Assembly (NCBI GenBank): GCA_910589665.1
Contig: CAJUTR010000003.1
Location: 102,146 to 166,145 of the forward strand
DNA length: 64,000 nucleotides
Direction of reading: 5' to 3'
Origin: an uncultured Eubacterium sp.
Lineage (GTDB): Bacteria > Bacillota > Clostridia > Lachnospirales > Lachnospiraceae
The notes under the pieces were generated by a model. That model was not told the origin of the DNA. It ran no database searches and saw only the letters and a list, made by a program, of their open reading frames with translations. Below, piece by piece: positions 1 through 8,442 of this stretch (positions within the stretch are counted from its first letter, which is position 1; every line of letters starts with the position of its first letter). Position numbers and translations under genes: made by a program.

Positions 1-53
1 GCGGAGATTACCGCTATACGAACGCCAGCCTCGCGCTTTCAGGATTTCTGTAA
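1..53 (+). CDS. CYTH-domain protein, C-terminal end only (5' part outside window)
   Basis: Reading from base 3, the first 16 codons give GDYRYTNASLALSGFL and a TAA stop at 51-53. The following 117 bases, in the same frame, repeat this ending and extend it upstream with FPTEQEAQAFVPPDWFGENV. That fuller version resembles the C-terminus of bacterial CYTH (adenylate cyclase/thiamine triphosphatase fold) proteins, which commonly end with a VPPxWFGxxV segment and a short RYxN tail. Those proteins usually hydrolyse inorganic triphosphate, but no catalytic residue is visible here because only the tail is in the window. Family assignment is from the tail motif alone. Confidence 0.55.
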   Translation, partial: GDYRYTNASLALSGFL

Positions 54-170
54 AAGTTTCCGACAGAGCAGGAAGCACAGGCATTTGTGCCGCCGGACTG
101 GTTTGGAGAAAATGTGAGCGGAGATTACCGCTATACGAACGCCAGCCTCGCGCTTTCAGGATTTCTGTAA
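54..170 (+). pseudogene. Duplicated 3' end of the CYTH-domain gene
   Basis: The 39 codons from 54 to the TAA at 168-170 stay in the frame of the preceding CYTH tail. They encode a complete CYTH-like C-terminus (from the FPTEQEAQ segment through SGFL) but have no start codon or ribosome-binding site. The piece lies directly after the stop of the first copy, so it is best read as a remnant of a 117-bp in-frame tandem duplication that is no longer translated. It ends just before the gdhA promoter, so the duplication left that promoter intact. Confidence 0.5.
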
Positions 171-177
171 AAAATTG

Positions 178-206
178 TTGTACATGCAAAAAAAGTGTTA
201 TATAAT
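178..206 (+). promoter_or_regulatory. gdhA promoter
   Basis: TTGTAC at 178-183, a 17-base spacer, then TATAAT at 201-206. The strong AAGGAGG ribosome site at 226-232 precedes the ATG at 241. The -35 begins six bases after the end of the right CYTH repeat copy. Confidence 0.7.
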
Positions 207-240
207 AAATAAGAAAAAAGAGAATAAGGAGGTATGACAC

Positions 241-1575
241 ATGTCATATGTAGACGAGGTACTGGCCCAGTTAATCGAGAAAAACCCTGCCGAGCCAGAA
301 TTTCATCAGGCGGCGAAGGAAGTTTTGGAATCGCTCCGGCCTGTTGTGGAAAAGAATGAAGAGAAATTTCGTAAAGACGCATTGCTGGAGCGTCTGACGA
401 ATCCAGAAAGACAGATCAAGTTTCGTGTGCCATGGGTTGATGATCAAGGCAACGTCCAGGTCAACACCGGCTACCGTGTACAGTTCAACAGCGCGATCGG
501 CCCTTACAAAGGAGGCCTTCGTTTCCATCCATCCGTAAATCTTGGAATCATAAAATTTCTTGGTTTTGAGCAGATTTTCAAAAATTCCCTTACTGGCCTG
601 CCGATTGGCGGCGGCAAAGGCGGTTCCGATTTTGATCCAAAAGGAAAATCAGACCGGGAAGTGATGGCTTTTTGCCAGAGTTTTATGACAGAACTCCAGA
701 GACATATCGGTCCGGACACGGATGTACCAGCCGGAGATATTGGCGTTGGCGGCCGTGAGATCGGATATATGTTTGGACAGTATAAGAAAATACGCAATTG
801 CTATGAGGGCGTTCTGACTGGAAAAGGTCTCACGTTTGGCGGTTCTCTCGCCAGAACAGAGGCGACCGGATACGGTTTATTATATTATACGGAAGAGATG
901 CTCAAGTGCAATGGCATCGACATTGCCGGAAAAACAGTTGCCGTCAGCGGTTCCGGTAACGTTGCAATCTATGCGACGGAAAAAGCTCACAAGCTCGGCG
1001 CCAAAGTGGTTACGGTATCGGATTCTACTGGCTGGGTATACGATCCGGAAGGAATTGATGTCGCACTCCTAAAAGAAGTAAAAGAAGTACATCGGGCGCG
1101 TCTCACGGAATACGCAGAGAAGAGACCTTCGGCAGAATATCATGAGGGCAAAGGGGTATGGACGGTTAAAGTTGATATTGCGCTTCCATGTGCGACGCAG
1201 AATGAACTTTTGATTGACGATGCGAAGACTCTTGTTGCTAATGGTGTTCTTGCTGTTGCAGAGGGAGCCAATATGCCGACCTCGATCGAAGCGACTGAAT
1301 ATCTCCAGGCAAACGGCGTATTATTTGCGCCTGGTAAAGCATCCAATGCCGGCGGCGTTGCGACCTCCGCACTGGAAATGTCACAGAACAGCGAGAGATT
1401 GAGCTGGACGTTTGAAGAGGTGGACAGCAAATTACAGGGGATCATGGTTAATATTTTCCATGCCTGTGACGACGCATCGAAAAAATATGGCTTTGAGAAA
1501 AATTATGTCGTAGGCGCTAACATTGCTGGTTTTGAAAAAGTAGCTGAGGCAATGACAGCACAGGGTATCGTATAA
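241..1575 (+). CDS. gdhA: NADP-specific glutamate dehydrogenase
   Basis: A hexameric cytosolic enzyme that makes glutamate from 2-oxoglutarate and ammonium with NADPH. The 444 residues match the usual length of bacterial GDH-I. Visible features are the substrate-site segment PIGGGKGGSDFDPKGKS (about residue 121) containing the catalytic-site lysine, and the nucleotide-binding GSGNVA motif near residue 237. The residues after it (SDSTGW) resemble NADP-dependent enzymes such as E. coli GdhA rather than NAD forms. The start is well supported by AAGGAGG at 226-232. The gene is monocistronic, with its own promoter and a downstream terminator. In gut Firmicutes this enzyme is a main ammonia-assimilation route. 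Confidence 0.97.
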   Translation: MSYVDEVLAQLIEKNPAEPEFHQAAKEVLESLRPVVEKNEEKFRKDALLERLTNPERQIKFRVPWVDDQGNVQVNTGYRVQFNSAIGPYKGGLRFHPSVNLGIIKFLGFEQIFKNSLTGLPIGGGKGGSDFDPKGKSDREVMAFCQSFMTELQRHIGPDTDVPAGDIGVGGREIGYMFGQYKKIRNCYEGVLTGKGLTFGGSLARTEATGYGLLYYTEEMLKCNGIDIAGKTVAVSGSGNVAIYATEKAHKLGAKVVTVSDSTGWVYDPEGIDVALLKEVKEVHRARLTEYAEKRPSAEYHEGKGVWTVKVDIALPCATQNELLIDDAKTLVANGVLAVAEGANMPTSIEATEYLQANGVLFAPGKASNAGGVATSALEMSQNSERLSWTFEEVDSKLQGIMVNIFHACDDASKKYGFEKNYVVGANIAGFEKVAEAMTAQGIV

Positions 1576-1615
1576 TTTTACATGTGTGAATCTTAGATGC
1601 AATCAATGACAAAGG

Positions 1616-1667
1616 GGCACTATAAGTCGACTCGAAGCATGAGTTCTTGTTGCTTATAGTGTCTTTT
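1616..1667 (+). terminator. Terminator after gdhA
   Basis: CACTATAAG (from 1618) pairs with CTTATAGTG (ending about 1661), with an inner ACTC/GAGT hairpin between the arms. It is followed by TCTTTTT. Confidence 0.75.
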
Positions 1668-1753
1668 TCACTTTTTTGTCAGCCCTTTTTATGGAATTCC
1701 GTATAAAATGGGGCGATGTCCCAGTTACGACCGGAAAACCCGAAATATGATTG

Positions 1754-1782
1754 TTGAAACGGTGAACGTTTTTTGCTAGAAT
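1754..1782 (+). promoter_or_regulatory. Promoter of the DUF5688-like gene
   Basis: TTGAAA at 1754-1759, 17 bases, TAGAAT at 1777-1782, about 54 bases before the ATG at 1836. Confidence 0.55.
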
Positions 1783-1835
1783 GAGTGCATGGAGATTCAA
1801 TGAAGGATCCATAAAAAATTTGAAAGGGTGATGAC

Positions 1836-2732
1836 ATGGAGTTACGAGAATTTGCAGGGATTGTTTGTGAGGGGATACAAAAAGAGATGGGAGAAGGTTT
1901 CCAGATTTCTGTCATGTCTGATGTAAAAGGGGTGGCGTCGGATCGAACAGGGATTTTGTTTACGGGAAAGCAGCGCTGTATTTCTCCCGCAATTTTTATT
2001 GATGATCTATTTGCGGATTATAGTAAAAACGAAAAAGATATGGAAGGTGTCGTGCAGGAAGTGATCGGGAGATATGAAAAAAGTATGAAAGCTGTCCATG
2101 ATATACATCGTTTGGATCTTGATTGGGAATCATGCAGGAAATGCGTGATATACCGTCTCGTGTCGAGACATCGGAACCGGAAGATGCTGCAAACGATGCC
2201 GTACATACCATTTCTTGACATGGCGATTACGTTTCATATCGTGGTTGGCATTGATGAGAAGTATATGCAGACCATCAAAATTGATAACAAACTGCAGAAG
2301 CAGTGGAATGTTTCAGTAGAACATTTACTTAAAACGGCGGAGAATAACACAGAACAAATTCTTCCGTTTGAGATTTATGATATGGAACGGCTGGCTTCCA
2401 AACACGGATATGAGAACCTGCCGTATGAAGAAGAGTTCCGGAATACGAATATGATCGTCATGACGAACAGCATCGGTATATATGGCGCATCTGCTATATT
2501 GTATCCAGGCCTATTAGAAGCGCTCGCACAGGAATTGGAACGCGACATCTATGTGATACCGAGCAGCGTCCACGAAATGATTTTGATCCCGGCAGAAAAT
2601 AAATGTGTTTACGAGGATCTTTCGTTGATGATCCATGAAATCAATCAGAGATTCGTGCCTCCGGATGAAGTGCTGTCCGATCAGGTATACGTATACATAA
2701 GGGAAGAAAATAAGTTCATAACGAAAGAGTAA
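1836..2732 (+). CDS. DUF5688-like hypothetical protein
   Basis: A 298-residue soluble protein without signal peptide or membrane segment. The composition and layout (a short N-terminal helical part, a central YRLV/PYIPFLDMAITFHIVV segment, a C-terminal part with TNSIGIYGASAILYPG and a PSSVHEMILIP segment) match a family that I associate with DUF5688, common and often multicopy in Lachnospiraceae. No catalytic motif is recognisable and its function is unknown. The start follows a GAAAGGGTG ribosome site. It has its own promoter and is followed by a tRNA gene on the other strand, so it looks monocistronic. Confidence 0.7.
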   Translation: MELREFAGIVCEGIQKEMGEGFQISVMSDVKGVASDRTGILFTGKQRCISPAIFIDDLFADYSKNEKDMEGVVQEVIGRYEKSMKAVHDIHRLDLDWESCRKCVIYRLVSRHRNRKMLQTMPYIPFLDMAITFHIVVGIDEKYMQTIKIDNKLQKQWNVSVEHLLKTAENNTEQILPFEIYDMERLASKHGYENLPYEEEFRNTNMIVMTNSIGIYGASAILYPGLLEALAQELERDIYVIPSSVHEMILIPAENKCVYEDLSLMIHEINQRFVPPDEVLSDQVYVYIREENKFITKE

Positions 2733-2769
2733 CTCTCAGCAACTCTTATCTATTTTCGCAAAATAAAAA

Positions 2770-2842
2770 TGCACCTGGAGGGATTCGAACCCCCGACCAA
2801 CGGCTTCGGAAGCCGGTACTCTATCCACTGAGCCACAGATGC
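2770..2842 (-). tRNA. tRNA-Arg (anticodon CCG)
   Basis: On the minus strand a 73-nt cloverleaf runs from 2842 to 2770. The acceptor arm GCATCTG pairs with CAGGTGC, the discriminator is A, the D-loop contains AGTGGATAGA, the T-loop is TTCGAAT, and the anticodon loop TTCCGAA has CCG at 2809-2807. It reads CGG. The 3' CCA is not encoded. The anticodon stem has one terminal C-T mismatch. It sits alone between two + strand genes. The rest of the 2733-3094 interval holds only the next gene's promoter and leader. Confidence 0.93.
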
Positions 2843-2955
2843 AAATCATTCTAAAATCTATTTGATTTTCACAACGCTTTTTATTATACACGAGGATCAA
2901 GAAAAAGTAAAGCGTTTTTTGAAAAAATAGTTTTCCCGAAATTTTATGAAAGTAA

Positions 2956-2984
2956 TAGACAAATATGTCAATAATTGATATAAT
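2956..2984 (+). promoter_or_regulatory. Promoter of the DPN-repeat protein gene
   Basis: TAGACA at 2956-2961, 17 bases, TATAAT at 2979-2984. The mRNA leader would be about 100 bases long. Confidence 0.6.
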
Positions 2985-3094
2985 CTATTCAGGCAAGTCC
3001 GGATCATCATTTCGGGCCATGTTTAACAGCGGTGATATCATCACAGAGACAGTGAAAAATACGGACCATGTTTTTTAGAAAGTTGGATGGATAA

Positions 3095-3958
3095 ATGAAA
3101 TTAAAATACAAAAAATTAATCATTGTTATATCAATTGGAGCGTTACTTCTCAGTTTTCTTATTTTGACACTGATCCCCACGGGGGGCGATGACGCAAACC
3201 AGGTCGAAGATGCGCCTCTAGTCAAGTGTGAGGATGAGGAGATCAATAATCTCGTCGCCAGTTATTTTCAGGCAAAGCGGGATGTGGATATGGAAATGAT
3301 GGAACCCCTTGTCAGTTCGATCAGCCAGATCAATCAGGAAAAACTGATCGCACAGGCAGAATATGTGGAAGATTATTTGAATATCGTATGTTATTCATTG
3401 GAGAATGAGGATAACGGTGCCCTGCGGCTGTATGTCCGCTACGATATGAAGATGAAAAACATTGATACGCTGGCGCCGTCTTTGAGCGGCTTGTATGTCA
3501 CAGTCGGTTCGGATGGAAATAAACTGATTTATCTGAGTGCACTTGACGTAAATGAAGAAGAATTTATTCTTGCTGCGGATAAAAATTCGCATGTAGAAAA
3601 AATGAGAAAAGAAGTAGTCGAGGCCTTCCAGGCGGCGATAGATTCAGATGAAGCATTCCGGCAATTGTATCAAAAAATGGATCAGGGCATTGCGGCAGCC
3701 GAGAAAGATCAACCAGCCCAGCCAACCGCAGCAGATCCCAATACGGCTACCGATCCGAACGCGCCGGCCGACCCGAATGCGCCGGCCGATCCAAATGCAC
3801 CAGCAGATCCAAATATGGCGGCAGATCCAAATGCACCAACGGATCCAAATACGGCGGCAGATCCAAATGCACCAGCGGATCCAAATACGGCGGCCGACCC
3901 GAACGCACCAGCAGATCCAAATGCACCAGCAGATCCAAATGCAGCACCTGCGCAATGA
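3095..3958 (+). CDS. Membrane-anchored protein with Asp-Pro-Asn repeat tail
   Basis: 287 residues. An uncleaved-looking N-terminal membrane segment (about residues 8-28, KKLIIVISIGALLLSF onward) is followed by an acidic extracytoplasmic domain of about 175 residues. The tail begins near residue 213 and consists of 12 hexapeptide units of the type ADPN[A/T][P/A]. The middle domain (NNLVASYFQAKRDVDMEMM) resembles small NTF2-like or SH3-associated surface domains of Lachnospiraceae, but I cannot assign a family. The tail is probably an extended linker in or through the cell wall. The ribosome site (GGATGG) is weak. Function unknown. Confidence 0.8.
   Translation: MKLKYKKLIIVISIGALLLSFLILTLIPTGGDDANQVEDAPLVKCEDEEINNLVASYFQAKRDVDMEMMEPLVSSISQINQEKLIAQAEYVEDYLNIVCYSLENEDNGALRLYVRYDMKMKNIDTLAPSLSGLYVTVGSDGNKLIYLSALDVNEEEFILAADKNSHVEKMRKEVVEAFQAAIDSDEAFRQLYQKMDQGIAAAEKDQPAQPTAADPNTATDPNAPADPNAPADPNAPADPNMAADPNAPTDPNTAADPNAPADPNTAADPNAPADPNAPADPNAAPAQ
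3731..3946 (+). repeat. 18-bp coding repeat array (ADPNxx)
   Basis: Twelve tandem 18-bp units encode ADPN followed by AP, TA or MA. Several neighbouring units are nearly identical at DNA level (GCAGATCCAAATGCACCA), so copy number may vary by slippage. The array also creates spurious open frames on both strands. Confidence 0.9.
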
Positions 3959-3969
3959 TCGTTTTTATA

Positions 3970-3997
3970 CCCAACGGCAATTGAGCCGTTGGGTTTT
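3970..3997 (+). terminator. Terminator after the DPN-repeat gene
   Basis: A 9-bp perfect stem CCCAACGGC/GCCGTTGGG with loop AATTGA, followed by TTTT. Confidence 0.85.
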
Positions 3998-4071
3998 CGA
4001 TTCATTTTATTCGATTTACTTTTCGGAAAGTTCGATTTTTACAGGGTAAAGAATTTCGAAGTCATTTTTTC

Positions 4072-4099
4072 AAGCGTCAGTTTTTTATGACGCTTTTTT
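4072..4099 (+). terminator. Second terminator-like hairpin before rluF
   Basis: An 8-bp stem AAGCGTCA/TGACGCTT is followed by a T-run ending at 4099, only 26 bases before the rluF start. It could be a second terminator for the upstream gene or an attenuator in the rluF leader. Confidence 0.6.
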
Positions 4100-4125
4100 A
4101 AAAGAAAAAGAAGGAGTAATTTATA

Positions 4126-4875
4126 TTGGCTGATCAAGTAAGAATCAATAAATATCTCAGTGCATCCGGCTATTGTTCACGAAGGGAGGCCGACCGTGTT
4201 CTGGAAGAAGGAAGGGTTACGGTCGATGGAAAGACGGCCGGTGTTGGAGACCGGGTCGGTCCAGGGCAGATTGTCTGTGTGGACGGAACAAAAATTTTTA
4301 ACAACACGGAAAGAATCGTGATCGCATTTCATAAACCGGCTGGCGTTGTCTGTACGAGCAGTAAAAAAGATAAGGACAACATCATTGATTTTCTGCATTT
4401 TGATGAGAGGATCTATCCGGTAGGAAGACTTGATAAAGAATCTACGGGACTCATCCTCCTCACCAATGACGGCGAACTTACCGACCGCATCCTGAGGGGA
4501 AGGAACGGGCATGAGAAAGAATATGAAGTGACGGTGAATAAGACGTTGAAACGGGAAGTGATCCGGGCAATGGAACAGGGCGTTCCCATCCTTGGTACGA
4601 TGACAAAACCGTGCCAGATCCAAAAGCTGGACGACCGGCGATTCCGAATGATCCTGACACAGGGACTCAATCGTCAGATCCGGAGGATGTGTGAATATTT
4701 TGGCTGCCGGGTCCTTACATTAAAGAGGGTGAGGATCATGAATATTGAACTGGGAAGCCTGCCGGAAGGAGAGTGGCGGTATCTGACCAAAGAAGAGCTT
4801 AGCGAACTTGAAAAATCTATGAAAGGGCAGAAATTTTATAATGACAGAGCTAAATCGGATGAAACAATTGATTGA
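4126..4875 (+). CDS. rluF: 23S rRNA pseudouridine synthase, RluF type
   Basis: 249 residues of the RsuA/RluB/E/F group: an N-terminal S4 RNA-binding domain (about residues 4-60, INKYLSASGYCSRREAD) and a pseudouridine synthase domain with the catalytic aspartate in GRLDKESTG near residue 105. The segments HEKEYEVTV, GVPILGT and QGLNRQIRRMCEYFG closely follow E. coli RluF, which modifies U2604 of 23S rRNA. The start is TTG at 4126, preceded by AAGGAG at 4111-4116. No upstream in-frame ATG fits better. The gene overlaps ligA by 35 bases, implying co-transcription and perhaps translational coupling. Confidence 0.88.
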   Translation: MADQVRINKYLSASGYCSRREADRVLEEGRVTVDGKTAGVGDRVGPGQIVCVDGTKIFNNTERIVIAFHKPAGVVCTSSKKDKDNIIDFLHFDERIYPVGRLDKESTGLILLTNDGELTDRILRGRNGHEKEYEVTVNKTLKREVIRAMEQGVPILGTMTKPCQIQKLDDRRFRMILTQGLNRQIRRMCEYFGCRVLTLKRVRIMNIELGSLPEGEWRYLTKEELSELEKSMKGQKFYNDRAKSDETID

Positions 4876-6796
4876 TGTGCTCAACCACGCATCAAAAGTG
4901 TATTATCAGGGACAGGATGAAGAGATGTCTAATTTTCAGTATGACGCATTATACGATGAACTTGTCGCACTAGAAGAGAAAACAAAGATTGTTATGGCAA
5001 ACAGCCCGACGAACCATGTCGGGTACGAGACGATCAGCGAACTGCCAAAGGAGCCTCATGTGGCGCCGATGCTCTCGCTCGGGAAGACGAAAGATGCGGA
5101 AGAACTGGCAGAATGGCTGGGGGATCGGAAGGGATTGCTTTCTTTGAAACTGGACGGACTCAGTGTCATCCTCACATATGAGGGCGGTGTGCTTACAAAG
5201 GCACTCACAAGAGGGAACGGTGAGATCGGAGAGGTGATCACAAACAATGCCAAGACATTTCAGAACATTCCAGCTAAGATTACGTTTTCGGGACATTTGG
5301 TGATCCGCGGGGAAGCGTTGATAAGATACTCGGATTTCCGGGTACTGAACGAGTCATTTACCGATATACAGGAAAAGTATAAAAATCCCCGGAATCTGTG
5401 CAGCGGTACGGTCAGACAGTTGAACAACCAGATCACGGCGGAGAGGAACGTGTATTTTTATGTATATAATCTGATCGAATCGGATGCAGCGGAGCAGACA
5501 TTTTCGGAAAAAGAAGAAATCCTGGCGTTTCTCGATGGTCAGGGATTTGATATCGTTCCCTACAAAGTCGTGGATGAGACAAACATCCGTCAGGCGGTCG
5601 CGCAATTTTCGGAAGAAATAGCGAATGGACATGATCTTCCGAGTGACGGCCTCGTTTTAACCTATAATGATATCGAATATAGCAAAAGTCTTGGGCAGAC
5701 ATCAAAATTTCCGAGGGACTCTATCGCATTCAAATGGCAGGATGAATTGGCGGAAACGACGCTTCTTGATATGGAATGGAGCGCGTCCCGGACGGGGTTG
5801 ATCAATCCCGTTGCTATTTTTGAGCCAGTCGAACTGGAGGGGACGACCGTGAGTCGGGCCAGTGTGCATAACTTGAGCGTACTGAGGGATCTGAAATTGG
5901 GTATTGGTGACCGGATCACCGTTTATAAGGCAAATATGATCATTCCTCAGATCCATGAAAACCTGACAGGGAGCAGTCAACTGACCATACCTGAGCGCTG
6001 TCCGGTCTGTGGAGAAAGGACCGAGTGCTTGAATGAAAATGGCTCGGAGTTTCTGATCTGTGCCAATCCGGACTGTAACGCAAAGAAGATCAAGCGGTTT
6101 ACGCATTTTGTCAGCCGGGATGCGTTAAATATCGATGGACTTTCCGAGGCGACGCTCGAAAAATTTATCAATCAGGGATGGCTTCATGACCTGTGTGATA
6201 TGTTTGATCTGGCCGTGCATCGGAAAGAAATCGAGGAAATGGATGGATTTGGAGAAAAATCCTACCAGAATCTTGTCCAGGCGCTGGAAGAGGCGAAGGA
6301 CGCGCCATTGGAACGGGTCGTTTACAGTCTCGGTATAAAAGGGATCGGACTTAGCATGGCAAAACTGATCTGTAAAACATATCCAGTACGGCTGTCACAG
6401 ATGGGCGATCTGACGACAGAAGATCTGATCCACATTGATGGGATCGGGGAAAAACTGGCAGAATCGTTCTGTGACTTTTTTAAACAGAAAGAAAACCTCG
6501 AGTTGGCTAAGAAACTGGAACAGATCCTCCGTATCGCCATGCCGGAACAAAATGCCTCGTCACAACTGGAAGGAGCAGTTTTTGTCATTACGGGCAGCTT
6601 GAATCATTTCGAAAACCGGAATGCGTGTAAGGAACAGATCGAGAGAGCTGGTGGGAAGGTCAGCGCATCGGTCAGCAAAAATACGACTTATCTCGTAAAT
6701 AACGACATCCAATCTTCCTCGTCAAAAAATAAAAAAGCGAAAGAACTTGGCATCCCGATCATTACGGAAGAGGAACTGCTCGACATGATCAAGTAA
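4841..6796 (+). CDS. ligA: NAD-dependent DNA ligase
   Basis: Seals nicks in duplex DNA during replication and repair, using NAD. The 651 residues are close to the usual length of about 670. In order: domain Ia (N-terminal helices with YYQGQDEEMSNFQYDALYDEL), adenylation domain with the KLDG nucleotidyl-acceptor motif (lysine about residue 103), OB fold, a four-cysteine zinc site starting at CPVC near residue 385 and closing with CANPDC, helix-hairpin-helix repeats and a C-terminal BRCT domain from about residue 575. The start lies inside the end of rluF. The 3' end overlaps the convergent flippase gene by 8 bases, leaving no room for a separate terminator. Confidence 0.96.
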   Translation: MTELNRMKQLIDVLNHASKVYYQGQDEEMSNFQYDALYDELVALEEKTKIVMANSPTNHVGYETISELPKEPHVAPMLSLGKTKDAEELAEWLGDRKGLLSLKLDGLSVILTYEGGVLTKALTRGNGEIGEVITNNAKTFQNIPAKITFSGHLVIRGEALIRYSDFRVLNESFTDIQEKYKNPRNLCSGTVRQLNNQITAERNVYFYVYNLIESDAAEQTFSEKEEILAFLDGQGFDIVPYKVVDETNIRQAVAQFSEEIANGHDLPSDGLVLTYNDIEYSKSLGQTSKFPRDSIAFKWQDELAETTLLDMEWSASRTGLINPVAIFEPVELEGTTVSRASVHNLSVLRDLKLGIGDRITVYKANMIIPQIHENLTGSSQLTIPERCPVCGERTECLNENGSEFLICANPDCNAKKIKRFTHFVSRDALNIDGLSEATLEKFINQGWLHDLCDMFDLAVHRKEIEEMDGFGEKSYQNLVQALEEAKDAPLERVVYSLGIKGIGLSMAKLICKTYPVRLSQMGDLTTEDLIHIDGIGEKLAESFCDFFKQKENLELAKKLEQILRIAMPEQNASSQLEGAVFVITGSLNHFENRNACKEQIERAGGKVSASVSKNTTYLVNNDIQSSSSKNKKAKELGIPIITEEELLDMIK

Positions 6797-8279
6797 GGTC
6801 TTCTTTTCGGATCAGTCCAGCTGCCCGGAAAAACAAAAAGGAAATGATAAGAGCCGGGACCATGGCGAGCAGCGCAAGGAAGTCTCTCTCATAGTGGAAA
6901 TATCCGCACAGCGTCTGCGTGAGAATACGACATATGTAGATAGAGACCGAGAGAACGATACAGGGAAAAACCAGCCATCGAAACAGTTCGACTTCGGTGT
7001 ACCCGTGCCGGATCAGATATACGCTGTCTAAAATGCTTATGATGATCTGGCTTAACAACAGGCCAAATAAATAGCCGTAAACACCGTATCGCGGAGTGAT
7101 GGTGATGAGAAAGAGAATGCGCACGAGAAGTCCGCATACGGTGTTGCGGAATGTGATATGTGTTTTGGATAGTCCATTGATGATACTTGCAAGCGTCGTG
7201 GAAACATAGATAAATGGGCAGCTGAGGGCGAGCAGGGTGAGAAGTTTCCCCGCATTTTCGCTGTGAAAAAATAAAATGCCGACCGATGTACCGAAATTAA
7301 GGAATATGGCGGTTGCGATGCACCCTAGAAGCAGGGAATATTTGATCGTGATCTTCGTCGTTTGCAGTATCCTGGTCCGGTTATTTTCATTATCTGCTTT
7401 TGAGATTTCGGGAAGCAGAAGTACGGAAAGGGAATTGGTGATCGTGCCAGGGAACAGGATAAACGGCAGGACGATACCTGTGATAACGCCATACAAAGCC
7501 AGGGAATCGTCATGGGACAGGCCGTACTTTGTGAGCATAATGGGGATCAGTACGGACTCTATACTGGAGAGAAGGGCGATGATGAGCTTTGTACCGCTGA
7601 GTGGGATCGCTTGTTTTAAAATCGCCTGCGCGATTTTTGTTTTTTTGACAGTAAGCCTGCCGAGTTGTTTGACCTTGGACCGTTTCAAGCTGATGAGGTT
7701 ATAAACATTGGAACTCAGTTCACCAGCGATCAGTCCGGCAACAGCTACTTTACACGAAAACTCACAAATAGAACTGATGTATATAGCAAAGACGAATCCA
7801 ACCCGAAAAAGCTGTTCGATCATTTGTGTGACAGCAGGTACTTTTGCCTCACGCAGACCATAAAAATAGCCGTTTATCATACTAGTAACGCCGCAGAACG
7901 GAAAAATGAAAGCAAGCAGTTTGAGCAGATCAGACGTTTTGTCCGTAAAAAGAAAATGGATGCTGATAAAGTCCGAAAAAACAAAAATAACGACGGACAA
8001 AGTCAGGGAAATGCAAAGAGACAGGAGGATGCCTGTCTTTATTACTTTCTTTGAGTATTTATAATGCGGATTGGAAACGAGTTGGGAAACGGCTGTCTGT
8101 AATCCCGAAGCATATAGTGTGAAGCAGATGGAATAGACGGGAAACACAAGCTGATATATTCCGAGTTCTGTTTCGCCGAGCGTATTAGCTAAAAAAATGC
8201 GGTATAAAAAGCCGATAATCCGTACAAATATACCGGCAACGGTGAGAAAGATCGTCCCTTTGAGAATTTTTTCTTTCAA
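6789..8279 (-). CDS. MOP-superfamily polysaccharide/lipid flippase (SpoVB/MurJ-like)
   Basis: About 500 residues with 12-14 predicted hydrophobic helices and the opening ILKGTIFLTVAGIFVRIIGF typical of the SpoVB/YtgP branch of the multidrug/oligosaccharidyl-lipid/polysaccharide exporters. Members move lipid-linked cell-wall or exopolysaccharide precursors across the membrane. I cannot tell SpoVB, the MurJ-equivalent YtgP and other paralogs apart from sequence alone. A TTG at 8279 has a GGGAG ribosome site 8 bases upstream; the ATG at 8294 has none, so I prefer 8279. It is convergent with ligA and overlaps its last bases. Confidence 0.85.
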   Translation of the reverse strand: MKEKILKGTIFLTVAGIFVRIIGFLYRIFLANTLGETELGIYQLVFPVYSICFTLYASGLQTAVSQLVSNPHYKYSKKVIKTGILLSLCISLTLSVVIFVFSDFISIHFLFTDKTSDLLKLLAFIFPFCGVTSMINGYFYGLREAKVPAVTQMIEQLFRVGFVFAIYISSICEFSCKVAVAGLIAGELSSNVYNLISLKRSKVKQLGRLTVKKTKIAQAILKQAIPLSGTKLIIALLSSIESVLIPIMLTKYGLSHDDSLALYGVITGIVLPFILFPGTITNSLSVLLLPEISKADNENNRTRILQTTKITIKYSLLLGCIATAIFLNFGTSVGILFFHSENAGKLLTLLALSCPFIYVSTTLASIINGLSKTHITFRNTVCGLLVRILFLITITPRYGVYGYLFGLLLSQIIISILDSVYLIRHGYTEVELFRWLVFPCIVLSVSIYICRILTQTLCGYFHYERDFLALLAMVPALIISFLFFRAAGLIRKEDLT

Positions 8280-8357
8280 GATGGTTTCTCCCATTCATTC
8301 AGAGCGGTGTAATATAATTTATGTACGTTAGCGAAATCTATGATTTTTTTTATTCTA

Positions 8358-8386
8358 TTGTTTTTTTTCTGAATATGTAGTATGAT
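8358..8386 (+). promoter_or_regulatory. Promoter of the acidic unknown protein gene
   Basis: TTGTTT at 8358-8363, 17 bases, TATGAT at 8381-8386. Ribosome site AAAGGGG lies just before the start. Confidence 0.5.
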
Positions 8387-8442
8387 AATATTAACCGAAG
8401 GCATGCGATGATAATGCTTATTCATTAAAGGGGTTGATGTAT

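Larger units (their letters stand above)
1..172. repeat. Direct repeat, two 55-bp identical copies 117 bp apart
   Basis: Bases 1-55 and 118-172 are identical, starting GCGGAGATTACCGC and ending CTGTAAAA; they diverge at base 56 versus 173. The 117-bp period is a multiple of three. The left copy begins at the window edge, so the true repeat is probably a full 117-bp tandem duplication starting upstream. Confidence 0.9.

Noticed and set aside
3644..4049. Several open frames on both strands over the DPN repeat array
   Set aside because: They come from the low-complexity 18-bp repeat, which lacks stops in other frames.
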